This document shows positions 36,393 to 44,894 of a stretch of 64,000 bases of DNA, piece by piece. A program made the position numbers and the translations under genes. Under the pieces are notes generated by a model, which saw only the letters and a list, made by a program, of their open reading frames with translations, was not told the DNA's origin and made no database searches. Numbering within the stretch: position 1 is the first letter of the stretch; the number at the start of each line of letters is the position of its first letter. Source of the DNA: Acidimicrobiaceae bacterium (GTDB lineage: Bacteria; Actinomycetota; Acidimicrobiia; Acidimicrobiales; RAAP-2); NCBI GenBank assembly GCA_027314705.1, contig DAHVAJ010000016.1, positions 1-64,000 of the forward strand. Reading direction: 5' to 3'.

Positions 36393-37793
36393 ATGACCAC
36401 TGCCGACCTCGACCTCGGGAAGTACAAGCTCGGTTGGTCCGACGAGGAGGACTACGTCTTCAAGCCCAAGAAGGGCCTGTCCGAGGCGATCGTCCGGGAG
36501 ATGTCGATCATGAAGGGCGAACCCGACTGGATGCGCGACTTCCGCCTGCGGGCCCTCAAGCGCTTCGAGCGGAGGCCGATGGCCGCGTGGTTCGCCGTCA
36601 ACATGCCCGACCTCGACTTCGACGATATCTACTACTACGTCAAGCCCACCTCGGGCCAGGTCGAGGACTGGAACGACCTCCCCGACGCCATCAAGTCCAC
36701 CTACGAGAAGCTCGGTATCCCCGAGGCCGAGCGCAAGTACCTCGCCGGCGTGACCGCCCAGTACGAGTCCGAGGTCGTGTTCCACCGCAACCGGGCCGAT
36801 CTCGAGGCGAAGGGCATCGTCTTCTGCGACATGGACACCGCCGTCCGCGAGTACCCGGACCTCGTCCGCAAGTACTTCGGGACCATCATCCCGCCCAACG
36901 ACAACAAGTTCGCCGCGCTCAACTCGGCCGTATGGTCCGGGGGTTCGTTCATCTACGTGCCCCCCGGCGTGGTGGTCGACCAGCCGCTCCAGGCCTACTT
37001 CCGCATCAACGCGGAGAACATGGGGCAGTTCGAGCGCACGCTCATCATCGCCGACCAGGGCGCCCAGGTGCACTACATCGAGGGCTGCTCGGCTCCGGTC
37101 TACACCACCGACTCCCTCCACTCGGCGGTCGTCGAGCTGGTGGCCCTCGAGGGTGCCCGCATCACGTACACGACCATCCAGAACTGGTCCAACAACGTCT
37201 ACAACCTGGTGACCAAGCGGGCCCGGGCCGAGGCCGAGGCCCACGTGGAGTGGATCGACGGCAACATCGGCTCGCGCCTGACCATGAAGTACCCGAGCGT
37301 CTACCTCATGGGCCCCAAGGCCTCGGGGGAGGTCCTCTCGGTGGCCTACGCCGGTGCCGGACAGCACCAGGACGCCGGGGCCAAGATGGTCCACGCCGCC
37401 CCGGAGACGACCTCGACCATCGTGTCGAAGTCGATCGCGAAGGACGCGGGGATCACGACCTACCGGGGCCTCGTGCGTGTCGACGAGGGGGCGAAAGGGG
37501 CGAAGAGCTTCGTCCGCTGCGACGCGCTGCTGCTCGACGACCACTCCGTCTCGGAGACCAAGCCCTACATGGAGGTGGACGAGCGCGATGCCCGCATCGG
37601 CCACGAGGCCACCGTCTCCAAGGTCGGCGACGACCAGCTCTTCTACCTGATGAGCCGCGGACTGTCCGAGTCCCAGGCCATGGGGATGATCGTGAACGGC
37701 TTCATCGAGCCGATCACCCGCACCCTGCCCATGGAGTACGCCGTCGAATGGAGCCGCCTCATCGAGCTGCAGATGGAGGGCTCGATCGGCTGA
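36393..37793 (+). CDS. sufB: Fe-S cluster scaffold protein SufB
   Basis: 466 residues, full length. SufB joins SufC and SufD as the scaffold on which nascent [4Fe-4S] clusters form. The core beta-helix markers are [40 protein letters not shown] and [20 protein letters not shown]. The conserved Cys/His region [20 protein letters not shown] and [20 protein letters not shown] lies at the C-terminal end. ATG 36393 has AGGAG upstream. It is the first gene of the plus-strand Suf arm; its partner sufD lies 1.3 kb on, beyond a minus-strand crotonase gene. Confidence 0.97.
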   Translation: MTTADLDLGKYKLGWSDEEDYVFKPKKGLSEAIVREMSIMKGEPDWMRDFRLRALKRFERRPMAAWFAVNMPDLDFDDIYYYVKPTSGQVEDWNDLPDAIKSTYEKLGIPEAERKYLAGVTAQYESEVVFHRNRADLEAKGIVFCDMDTAVREYPDLVRKYFGTIIPPNDNKFAALNSAVWSGGSFIYVPPGVVVDQPLQAYFRINAENMGQFERTLIIADQGAQVHYIEGCSAPVYTTDSLHSAVVELVALEGARITYTTIQNWSNNVYNLVTKRARAEAEAHVEWIDGNIGSRLTMKYPSVYLMGPKASGEVLSVAYAGAGQHQDAGAKMVHAAPETTSTIVSKSIAKDAGITTYRGLVRVDEGAKGAKSFVRCDALLLDDHSVSETKPYMEVDERDARIGHEATVSKVGDDQLFYLMSRGLSESQAMGMIVNGFIEPITRTLPMEYAVEWSRLIELQMEGSIG

Positions 37794-37854
37794 TGCCGGC
37801 CGCCGACCGCCGGCCGCCGGCCACAATGGCGACGAGCCGATCAGGGGAGCCCCG

Positions 37855-38190
37855 ATGTCGATGAGAGAAGAGTGCAAGCACTTCCAGAGCCGGACCTACG
37901 CCTCCGGCGAGGTGGCCCGGTTCTGCATCCTCGACCTCGCCCCCGAGGCCCCGTGGCGCTGCCCGGCCGACTGCCCGTCCTACGCCCCGCGATTGGCCGA
38001 CGTGGGCTGGGACCACGGCACCCTGGTCGAACCGGCCCTCGAACCCATGCCCGAGGTGCCCGGTGAGGAGGCGGCGGCGCTGCTCGACCGGGCCGAGGAC
38101 ATCGTCAACTCGGTGGCCCCCGAGGTGCTCGACGAGGTACGTCGGGAGGACCGCTCCCGGGGTCGCAGGTGGTGGCGTCGTCATCGGTGA
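37855..38190 (+). CDS. Small four-cysteine protein downstream of sufB
   Basis: 111 residues, function unknown. The N-terminal half holds four Cys in two pairs: EECKHFQSRTYASGEVARFC and APWRCPADCPSY. The C-terminal half is acidic and then very basic. Position after sufB, 61 bases downstream with AGGGGAG before its ATG, suggests a role linked to Fe-S assembly, for example as a metal- or cluster-binding accessory. Cys-x3-Cys and the Pro/Arg context would also fit a zinc ribbon. The gene ends inside an 18-base palindrome. Confidence 0.7.
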   Translation: MSMREECKHFQSRTYASGEVARFCILDLAPEAPWRCPADCPSYAPRLADVGWDHGTLVEPALEPMPEVPGEEAAALLDRAEDIVNSVAPEVLDEVRREDRSRGRRWWRRHR

Positions 38191-38201
38191 CCGGTCACCG
38201 A
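38184..38201. other. 18-bp perfect palindrome between convergent genes
   Basis: TCGGTGACCGGTCACCGA is identical to its reverse complement. It covers the TGA of the small Cys protein gene and faces the end of the crotonase gene. It may serve as a terminator cruciform or a protein-binding site. Confidence 0.5.
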
Positions 38202-38224
38202 GGACGACCGGGCGCAGCGTGGGC

Positions 38225-39079
38225 TCAACGGCCGGTGAAGGTCGCCGGCCGTTTCTCGGCGAACGCGGTCATGGCCTCGGCGAGATCGTCGGAGGCCAGG
38301 AACGCCGCGTTCCAGGTGGCCACGTAGTCGAGGCCCTCGGCGACGGTGCGGCCGTCGCCGCCGCTCAGCACGGTCTTCGTTCCCTGCACGGCGAGGGGCG
38401 AGTTGGCGGCGATCTCGGCCGCCATGGTCCGGGCGTCGGCCACCACCCCCGCGGCATCTGCGCTCAGGTGGTTGACCAACCCGATGGCCTCGGCCCGAGC
38501 CGCGGTGATGTCCTTGCCCGTGTAGGCGAGTTCGGCCACGTGCCCGAGGCCGATGATCCCGGGGAGGCGCTGGAGGCTGCCGAGGTCGGCCACGATGGCG
38601 ATCTTCGCCTCTCGGACCGAGAAGAGGGCGTCGGCGCTGGCCAGCCGGATGTCGCAGGCCGCAATGAGGTCGACGCCCCCGCCGATGCAGTAGCCGTGCA
38701 CGGCGGCGATGACCGGAACCGGGCACGCGGCCACCGCCGTCACCGAGTCCTGGAGCCGGAGGATCTCGGCTCGGGACTGCCTGGCCCGGGCGGCCACGGA
38801 GGGTCGACGGGGCTCGTCGCCGCCCGGTTCGCCACCGATGCCCGCCATGGCCACGAGGTCGAGCCCGACCGAGAAGTGCGGTCCCCGGGCGGCGACGACC
38901 GCGGCCCGCACGGAGGGGTCGGCGCCGATGGCCGCCATGGCCACGGGAAGATCGGCCCAGAAGGCCGGCCCCATGGCATTGCGCTTCTCCGGACGGTCGA
39001 GCCAGAGGGTGGCCACGTGGTCCTCGACCTCGAGCGTGAGGACCTCGGAACGGAAGGTGTCGGTGGTCGGTTGGGTCAT
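38225..39079 (-). CDS. Delta(3,5)-Delta(2,4)-dienoyl-CoA isomerase-like crotonase
   Basis: 284 residues. The oxyanion-hole motif is HFSVGLDL and the second is [19 protein letters not shown]. Three acidic residues that define the eukaryotic dienoyl-CoA isomerase ECH1 appear in register: Asp in GGGVD, Glu in VREAKIAI, and Asp in [11 protein letters not shown], with the Glu-to-Asp spacing of eight. This combination favours isomerisation of 3,5-dienoyl-CoA over simple hydration. Such an enzyme allows breakdown of odd-position unsaturated fatty acids. It sits antisense within the Suf arm and has its own leaderless-type start (ATG 39079). Confidence 0.82.
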   Translation of the reverse strand: MTQPTTDTFRSEVLTLEVEDHVATLWLDRPEKRNAMGPAFWADLPVAMAAIGADPSVRAAVVAARGPHFSVGLDLVAMAGIGGEPGGDEPRRPSVAARARQSRAEILRLQDSVTAVAACPVPVIAAVHGYCIGGGVDLIAACDIRLASADALFSVREAKIAIVADLGSLQRLPGIIGLGHVAELAYTGKDITAARAEAIGLVNHLSADAAGVVADARTMAAEIAANSPLAVQGTKTVLSGGDGRTVAEGLDYVATWNAAFLASDDLAEAMTAFAEKRPATFTGR

Positions 39080-39085
39080 GGTCCG

Positions 39086-39091
39086 AGCGTA
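39086..39091 (-). promoter_or_regulatory. -10 TACGCT, leaderless start of the dienoyl-CoA isomerase-like gene
   Basis: TACGCT on the minus strand ends six bases before ATG 39079. Confidence 0.5.
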
Positions 39092-39138
39092 GGCCGTTGG
39101 GCCCGGACCCGGCCGGAGGCGCCCGGCCGGGCGGTAGC

Positions 39139-40530
39139 ATGGTGGCGGAGGCTCGTCTGGCGGGCCTCCTTGCGCGAGAGGCTCCCGTCCTGACCACGTT
39201 CACCCCTGACGCCGCCGCCGGCCTGCCCGGCGCCCCCTGGCTCCGGGCCCGGCGCGCCGCCGCCGCCGAGATGTTCACCGGCGCCCCCGTGCCCACGGCC
39301 AAGGACGAGGTCTGGCGGTACAGCCGCATCGACGAGCTCGACCTTGGCCGGTTCGCTCCGGCCAGGGTGGTCGCCGCCGCAGGCGGCGACGGGTCCGGGC
39401 CGTCGCCGTCCGACCGGCTGCACGCGCTGGTCGACGCCCTGGGTCCCCGGGCCGGGCTCGTCGTGACCATCGACGGCGTCCTGGCCACCGTGGCCTCCTC
39501 CGTCGACGACGCCGACCTCGTCCTCGGGCGCACCACGGACCTCCCCGACGGCGGCGAGGTCCTCGGCTCCGTGGCGGATGCCGGCCACGACTTCGTCCTC
39601 CTCAACGACGCGTTCGCCCCCGACCCGGTGGTGGTGGACGTGGCCGCCGGGGCCACGGTCGGGCTCCCCGTGGTGGTGGTCCACGTGGTCACCGGACGCC
39701 CGGGATCGGCCGTGTTCCCCCGCACGGCCCTCCGCCTGGGGCCCGGTTCCCGGGCCGGCGTGGTCGAGCTGGTGCTGGCCGCCGACCACGGCCTGCTGGC
39801 GACACCTCCGGGCGGCGCGGTGCCCTCCGCCGCCCGGCCACCCGAACAGCTCGTCGTGCCGGTCACGGAGGTGGCCGTCGGGGAGGGGTCGACCCTCGAG
39901 TACGTCTCCGTGCAGTCCCTCACCGGCGCGACCTGGCAGCTCGCCTACCAGGCCAGCACCATCGGCACCCGGGCCTCGCTCTCGAGCTTCGCCGTCGCCC
40001 TCGGAGGTGGGTACGCCCGGCTGCGGACGGACTCGGCTCTCACCGGCGACGGCGGGACGAGCCGTCTACGCGCCGCCTACCTCGGCTCCGACCACCAGAT
40101 GCTCGATTTCCGCACCCTGCAGGACCACCGGGCCCCCCGGACGGTGAGCGACCTCCTCTTCATGGGCGCGGTGGCCGACACCGCCCACGCCGTCTACAGC
40201 GGCCTCATCCGGGTCCGCAAGGGCGCGGTCAAGGCCGACGCCGTGCAGACGAACCACAACCTCGTCCTCGACGAGGGGGCCCACGCCGACTCGGTCCCCA
40301 ACCTCGACATCGAGGAGAACGACGTCCGCTGCAGCCACGGCTCGACGGTGGGTCCGGTCGACGAGGACCAGCGCTACTACCTGGAGTCGCGCGGAGTGGA
40401 GCCGTCCCGGGCCGAGCGGCTCATCGTGGCCGGCTTCTTCGAGAGCATCGCCGCGCAGGTCCCGCTGGCCGGCGCCCGTCCGCTGGTCGGTAGGGCCCTG
40501 ACGGAGCGGGTGGGGGTGTCCCGTGACTGA
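39139..40530 (+). CDS. sufD: Fe-S cluster assembly protein SufD
   Basis: 463 residues. The N-terminal helical part with PTAKDEVWRYSRIDEL is typical of SufD. The C-terminal core carries AYLGSDHQMLDFRTLQDH, VYSGLIRVRKGAVKADAVQT, NHNLVLDEGAHADSVPNLD and the conserved CSHGSTVGPVDEDQRYYL. It pairs with SufB in the SufBC2D complex. The start may be ATG 39139 or the adjacent GTG 39142. It overlaps the Rieske gene by eight bases, so sufD, Rieske and sufC form a tight unit. Confidence 0.95.
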   Translation: MVAEARLAGLLAREAPVLTTFTPDAAAGLPGAPWLRARRAAAAEMFTGAPVPTAKDEVWRYSRIDELDLGRFAPARVVAAAGGDGSGPSPSDRLHALVDALGPRAGLVVTIDGVLATVASSVDDADLVLGRTTDLPDGGEVLGSVADAGHDFVLLNDAFAPDPVVVDVAAGATVGLPVVVVHVVTGRPGSAVFPRTALRLGPGSRAGVVELVLAADHGLLATPPGGAVPSAARPPEQLVVPVTEVAVGEGSTLEYVSVQSLTGATWQLAYQASTIGTRASLSSFAVALGGGYARLRTDSALTGDGGTSRLRAAYLGSDHQMLDFRTLQDHRAPRTVSDLLFMGAVADTAHAVYSGLIRVRKGAVKADAVQTNHNLVLDEGAHADSVPNLDIEENDVRCSHGSTVGPVDEDQRYYLESRGVEPSRAERLIVAGFFESIAAQVPLAGARPLVGRALTERVGVSRD

Positions 40531-40855
40531 CCCAGGTACCCGGCGCACGGTGCGGCTCTGCGGGCGTTCCGACCTGGCTTCGGGCGAGGCCCGTCGGTTC
40601 GAGGTCGAGGGCGAGTGGATCGCCCTGGTGCGCACCGGGGACGACTTCCATGCCGTGGGCGACCGCTGCAGCCACGAGGACGTCTCCCTCTCCGAGGGCG
40701 ACGTCTGGGTCGAGGAGTGCGAGATCGAATGCGCCAAGCACGGCTCGACGTTCGACTTGCGCACCGGTGCCCCGTGCTCGCTCCCGGCCACCACCGCCAT
40801 CCCCGTCTTCGACGTCGTCGTCGAGGACGGCGACGTCTCGGTGGTCCTGCCATGA
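40523..40855 (+). CDS. Rieske [2Fe-2S] ferredoxin in the Suf operon
   Basis: 110 residues. The Rieske ligands are visible as DRCSHEDVSL (Cys-x-His) and IECAKHGSTFD (Cys-x2-His), about 20 residues apart, as in small ferredoxins of naphthalene-dioxygenase type. It has no membrane anchor. A Rieske protein between sufD and sufC is a known actinobacterial arrangement and may provide electrons for cluster assembly. GTG 40523 overlaps sufD, and the stop overlaps sufC as ATGA. Confidence 0.93.
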   Translation: MTDPGTRRTVRLCGRSDLASGEARRFEVEGEWIALVRTGDDFHAVGDRCSHEDVSLSEGDVWVEECEIECAKHGSTFDLRTGAPCSLPATTAIPVFDVVVEDGDVSVVLP

Positions 40856-41598
40856 GCACCGGCGAGCTCTGCATCGAAGGCCTGCGCGCCGGGATCCCCG
40901 GACGCGAGATCCTGAAGGGTCTCTCCCTCACCGTTCGCAGCGGTGAGGTCCACGCCCTCATGGGCCCCAACGGGTCCGGCAAGAGCACACTGGCCCACGT
41001 CCTCATGGGGCGGCCCGGCTACCAGATCCACGAGGGCGCGGTCACGCTCGACGGCGTCGACCTGCTGGCCCTGCCCACCTGGCAACGGGCCCGGGCCGGG
41101 CTGTTCCTGGCCATGCAGCAGCCGATCGAGGTGCCGGGCGTCAGCCTTGCCGCCTCCCTGGACGAGGCCCGCCGGCCCGTACCCGAGGGCGGGGCCGGGC
41201 CCGTCCCGCCGGACCTCGACGCCGAGCTTCGGGCCGAGGCGGCCCGGATCGGGCTCGAGACGCGGCTCCTCGAGCGCCCGCTCAACGTCGACCTCTCGGG
41301 AGGTGAGCGCAAGCGCAACGAGATCGTCCAGCTCGCCGCGCTCCGGCCCCGTTTCGCCGTGCTCGACGAGATCGACTCCGGCCTCGACGTCGACGCCCTG
41401 GCCGCCGTCGGTCTCCGGGTCCAGGCGGCCACGACCGAGTGGGGACTCGGCGTGCTCGCCATCACCCACTTCCGCCGGCTGCTCGACGTCCTGCGCCCCG
41501 ATGTCGTCCACGTCCTCTCCGACGGCCGCGTGGTGGCCACCGGCGGTCCGGAGCTCGCCGAGCTCGTCGACCGCTCGGGCTACGCCGCCTACGCCTAG
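40852..41598 (+). CDS. sufC: SufC ATPase, plus-strand copy
   Basis: 248 residues, an ABC-type ATPase without membrane domains. Walker A is GPNGSGKST, the signature is LSGGERKRNE with SufC-specific KRNE, Walker B and D-loop are FAVLDEIDSGLDVDAL, and the switch His is in AITHFRR. The Q-loop region (LAMQQPIEVPGV) matches SufC. The middle helical segment is shorter and more Pro-rich than in the second copy at 44891-45655. It completes sufB-sufD-sufC of the plus-strand arm. ATG 40852 overlaps the Rieske stop. Confidence 0.93.
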   Translation: MSTGELCIEGLRAGIPGREILKGLSLTVRSGEVHALMGPNGSGKSTLAHVLMGRPGYQIHEGAVTLDGVDLLALPTWQRARAGLFLAMQQPIEVPGVSLAASLDEARRPVPEGGAGPVPPDLDAELRAEAARIGLETRLLERPLNVDLSGGERKRNEIVQLAALRPRFAVLDEIDSGLDVDALAAVGLRVQAATTEWGLGVLAITHFRRLLDVLRPDVVHVLSDGRVVATGGPELAELVDRSGYAAYA

Positions 41599-41684
41599 TC
41601 CGACGGACCGCGGTCCGCGGGCGGCCCCGACGCCGCCGCTACCGTCGGTCCCTGGCCGGCCCGGACCGTGGTCCCGGTGACGCC

Positions 41685-42947
41685 GTGGGCGGGGACCGGC
41701 CCGACGGCCGTGGGCAGCAGGCGGACGCCGCCGGAACGGCCGTCCCGGACGCCGGCCCGGTGCTCACCCGCAACGAACGCCGGGTGGCGGTCCGACGCCG
41801 GCGCACCTGGCTCGAGCGGGTCCTCGTCGGCGCGATCGTGGTGGTGTCGTCGGTCCTGGTGGCGGTGGGGTCGGGCGACGCCTACCTGCGCTACCGCTTC
41901 GACCAGGTGGCGAAGGTCACGGTCAAGCACCTCCGGGCCGCCCCGGCGGGACTGCCGTTCAACGTGCTGCTCATCGGTTCGGACACGCGCGCCGGCATCA
42001 GCCCGGCCGACCAGACCCACGTCGGCAACCAGGCGAACGCCGGCGGCCAGCGCAGTGACGTGGTGAAGATCGTCCACGTCGTGCCGGCGACCGGCCAGGC
42101 GAGCGTGCTCTCGATCCCCCGGGACACCATGGTGACGGTGGCCGGCGACACGGACCAGACCGGGACGTACGACCGCATCAACGCCACCGACGGCAACGGA
42201 CCCGACCAGCTGGTCCAGACCATCGAAGCCAACTCCGGCGTCCCCATCGCCCACGTGGTCCAGATCAACTTCGTGGGCTTCCGGGGCGCAGTCGATGCCA
42301 TCGGGGGCATCAACCTCGACTTTCCCTACCCGGCCCGTGACGCGTCTACGGGCCTCAACATCCCCACCTCGGGGTGCCAGCACCTCGACGGCGGCGACGC
42401 GCTGGCCGTGGCCCGCAGCCGTCACTTCCAGTACGACAACAACGGGTACTGGCACGACGATCCCACCAGCGACTTCGGGCGCATCCAGCGCCAGAACGCC
42501 TTCCTGAAGGCCCTCGTCGACCGGGCCGAGAAGCAGGACAACCCGTTGACCGTCAACGCCCTCGTCGGTTCGGTGGTCCAGGGCGTGACCGTGGACTCGA
42601 CGTTCACGGTGAAGGACCTCATCACGCTGGCCCAGGAGTTCCACGCCTACTCCTCGGCCTCGCTGGCCACGGCCACCCTCCCGACCTACTCCCAGGCGGC
42701 GTCGCGGTTCCCCGACCTCGGCGCCGTGCTCTACGTGCAGCAGCCCCAGGCCGACCAGGTCGTCACCGAGTTCCTCGGCGGCCCGGCCGAGGTGGCGCTC
42801 ACACCGCCACCCGGTCCCTACGGGCCGGTCCCGACGGCGACCACCACCACGGGCCCCTCCTCCACGGGCGGCGGTGCACCGGCCACCTCGTCGCCGACGC
42901 CCACCACCACGACGATCGAGACGGACGTCGATCCCACACCCTGCTGA
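41685..42947 (+). CDS. LytR-CpsA-Psr (LCP) family wall-polymer ligase
   Basis: About 420 residues. A basic segment (TRNERRVAVRRRRTW) precedes one membrane helix (LVGAIVVVSSVLVAVGSG). The LCP domain outside the membrane has FNVLLIGSDTRAG, RSDVVKIVHVVP, SVLSIPRDTMV, the substrate-binding arginine in FGRIQRQNAFLKALV, and GGINLDFPYPARD. LCP enzymes attach teichoic-acid-like or arabinogalactan polymers to peptidoglycan. The Thr/Ser/Pro-rich tail is low complexity. The start is uncertain between GTG 41685 and GTG 41760. It lies between the two Suf arms without an obvious link to them. Confidence 0.88.
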   Translation: MGGDRPDGRGQQADAAGTAVPDAGPVLTRNERRVAVRRRRTWLERVLVGAIVVVSSVLVAVGSGDAYLRYRFDQVAKVTVKHLRAAPAGLPFNVLLIGSDTRAGISPADQTHVGNQANAGGQRSDVVKIVHVVPATGQASVLSIPRDTMVTVAGDTDQTGTYDRINATDGNGPDQLVQTIEANSGVPIAHVVQINFVGFRGAVDAIGGINLDFPYPARDASTGLNIPTSGCQHLDGGDALAVARSRHFQYDNNGYWHDDPTSDFGRIQRQNAFLKALVDRAEKQDNPLTVNALVGSVVQGVTVDSTFTVKDLITLAQEFHAYSSASLATATLPTYSQAASRFPDLGAVLYVQQPQADQVVTEFLGGPAEVALTPPPGPYGPVPTATTTTGPSSTGGGAPATSSPTPTTTTIETDVDPTPC

Positions 42948-43030
42948 ACCTCAGGTCGCGGCACCGGACGCGGCCGGGCGGGCCGGGGCCGGGGGGGCTT
43001 CGGGACCTCGACGTCCATCTGGAGCGGACC

Positions 43031-43045
43031 GGGCCCCGAGGGCCC
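43031..43045. terminator. Weak GC hairpin between LCP and sufU genes
   Basis: GGGCCC-CGA-GGGCCC, self-complementary arms in the 113-base gap between convergent genes; nothing else was seen in that gap. No U-tract. Confidence 0.3.
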
Positions 43046-43060
43046 CCGGCGTCGCCCCCG

Positions 43061-43564
43061 TCAGGCCGGTGCGCCCGCCTCGTCCAGGGCCTGGGCCAGT
43101 GTGTTCCAACTCAGGGTGGCGCACTTGATGCGTACCGGGAACTTGACCACACCCTGGAGGGCGGCCAGCTCGCCGATCGCCTCGACGTCCACGGCCGCCG
43201 GCTCGGCGTCGTCGGCCGGCGTGCTCCCCTCGCCCTCACCCGCGGCCGGCAGGGTGGCCTCGTGGATCGACATCATGGCCTTGAAGGTGGTGATGAGGTC
43301 ACGGACCTCGGCCACCGGCTTCCCCTTCACGGCCGCCGACATGAGCGAGGCCGAGGACTGGCTGATCGAGCAGCCCGTGCCACCGATCTTGATGTCGCGC
43401 ACCGCATCGTCGGCCATCTCGACGGTCACCACGATCTCGTCACCGCACAGCGGATTGAACCCCTCCGCCCGGACGGCGGGAGGCGACGGCAGCTCGCCGC
43501 GGTTCCGGGGCGAGCGGTAGTGGTCGAGGATGATCTCGCGGTAGAGGTCTTCGAGGCCGGGCAT
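43061..43564 (-). CDS. sufU: SufU, zinc-dependent sulfur transfer protein
   Basis: 167 residues. Three conserved Cys lie in FNPLCGDEI, GGTGCSIS and RIKCATLSW, with the Asp of CGD, the zinc/sulfur-relay set of SufU. The family-typical insertion between the second and third Cys is present and here is extended by an acidic PADDAEPAAVDVE stretch. SufU accepts sulfur from SufS by zinc-ligand exchange. ATG 43564 gives the standard MPGLEDLYREIILDHYR start. It is the last gene of the minus-strand Suf arm. Confidence 0.95.
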   Translation of the reverse strand: MPGLEDLYREIILDHYRSPRNRGELPSPPAVRAEGFNPLCGDEIVVTVEMADDAVRDIKIGGTGCSISQSSASLMSAAVKGKPVAEVRDLITTFKAMMSIHEATLPAAGEGEGSTPADDAEPAAVDVEAIGELAALQGVVKFPVRIKCATLSWNTLAQALDEAGAPA

Positions 43565-43634
43565 CAGACCGAGATCCCTCCATCAACTCGGCGGGGCGGA
43601 CGGAGCTGCAAGGTGGCAGCGTACCGGAGGCCGC

Positions 43635-44894
43635 TCATGCGAAGAACCGGACGGCGGCGGCGAGCGCCTCGACGAGGGCGTCCACATCGCTCTCGTCGCT
43701 GTAGGGGGCGAACGAGGCCCGAGCCGTGGCCGTCACCCCGAGTCGACGCATGAGCGGCTTGGCGCAGTGGTGGCCGGCACGAACGCAGACGCCGTACTCG
43801 TCGAGGATCTGCGAGATGTCGTGCGGGTGGAGGTCGCCGAGGGCGAAGGAGATGACTCCGCCCCGTGCTGCGGCCTCGGGGGGCCCGAACACCGTGAGGT
43901 CCGTGCCGAACCGCTCGTCGAGGGCGGCCAGGGCGTAGCGGGTGAGGTGCAGGTCGTGGTGGCGCACCGCCTCCATCCCGAGGTGCCGGAGGTAGCCCAC
44001 GGCGGCACCCAGGCCGACGGCCTCGGTGATGGGGGGCGTGCCCGCCTCGAAGCGCCACGGGATGTCGTTGGGCGTGAACCCCTCCTTGCGCACGTCGAGG
44101 ATCATCTCGCCACCGCCGAGGAACGGTGGCAGCTCGGCGAGGAGCTCGTCCCTCCCCCAGAGGACTCCGATGCCGGTCGGACCGAGCATCTTGTGGGCGC
44201 TGAAGGCGACGAAGTCTGCTCCGAGGGCGGTGACGTCGGTCGGCAGGTGGGGAACCGACTGGCAGGCGTCGGCCACCACCACGGCCCCGGCGGCGTGGGC
44301 CGCGGCGGCGAGGCGGCTGACCGGATTGAGCGTGCCGAGGACGTTCGACATCACCGTGACGCCCAACAACCTCGCGCCGTCGAGCAGGCGGTCGAGGTCG
44401 TCGAGGACCAGGCGACCCTGTTCGTCGACGGGGAGCCACCGGAGCTCGATGCCCCGCTCGGCGGCCAGCATCTGCCACGGGACGATGTTGGCGTGGTGCT
44501 CCATCTCGGTGAGCACGACGGCGTCGCCCGCCCGGAGGTGGGTGCGCCCCCAGGCGTGGGCCACCAGGTTGATGGCCTCGGTCGCGTTCTTGGTGAAGAC
44601 CACCTCCCGGTCCGGCACACGAGCGCCGATGAACCGACCGACCTCGATGCGGGCCTCCTCGAAGCGCCGGGTCGCCTCCTCGGCGATGGCGTAGACGCCC
44701 CGGTGCACATTGGCATGGGTCGTCTCGTCGTACTCGCGCATGGCATCCAGCACCGCGGTCGGCTTCTGTGAGGACGCAGCCGAGTCGAGGTAGACGATGG
44801 GCCGGCCGTTGACCTCGCGGCCCAGCAGCGGGAAGTCCTTGGCCACGGTGGCCGCGTCGAACCCGCCCGGCCCCGGACCGTCCGTCCGGTTCAT
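43635..44894 (-). CDS. sufS: Cysteine desulfurase SufS
   Basis: 419 residues, PLP-dependent class V fold. PIVYLDSAASSQKP is the N-terminal marker, TEMEHHANIVPW includes the ring-stacking His, the PLP Lys is in DFVAFSAHKMLGPTGIG, and the catalytic Cys is in VCVRAGHHCAKPLM, the short-loop (group II) type that uses SufU. It takes sulfur from cysteine and passes it on as persulfide. ATG 44894 overlaps the sufC stop as ATGA; GTG 44903, three codons upstream, has GAGGG nine bases before it and is an alternative. Confidence 0.96.
   Translation of the reverse strand: MNRTDGPGPGGFDAATVAKDFPLLGREVNGRPIVYLDSAASSQKPTAVLDAMREYDETTHANVHRGVYAIAEEATRRFEEARIEVGRFIGARVPDREVVFTKNATEAINLVAHAWGRTHLRAGDAVVLTEMEHHANIVPWQMLAAERGIELRWLPVDEQGRLVLDDLDRLLDGARLLGVTVMSNVLGTLNPVSRLAAAAHAAGAVVVADACQSVPHLPTDVTALGADFVAFSAHKMLGPTGIGVLWGRDELLAELPPFLGGGEMILDVRKEGFTPNDIPWRFEAGTPPITEAVGLGAAVGYLRHLGMEAVRHHDLHLTRYALAALDERFGTDLTVFGPPEAAARGGVISFALGDLHPHDISQILDEYGVCVRAGHHCAKPLMRRLGVTATARASFAPYSDESDVDALVEALAAAVRFFA

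Noticed and set aside
40523-40855. Rieske protein as a ring-hydroxylating dioxygenase component
   Set aside because: No oxygenase alpha or beta subunit lies nearby, and it overlaps both sufD and sufC, so an Fe-S assembly role fits better.
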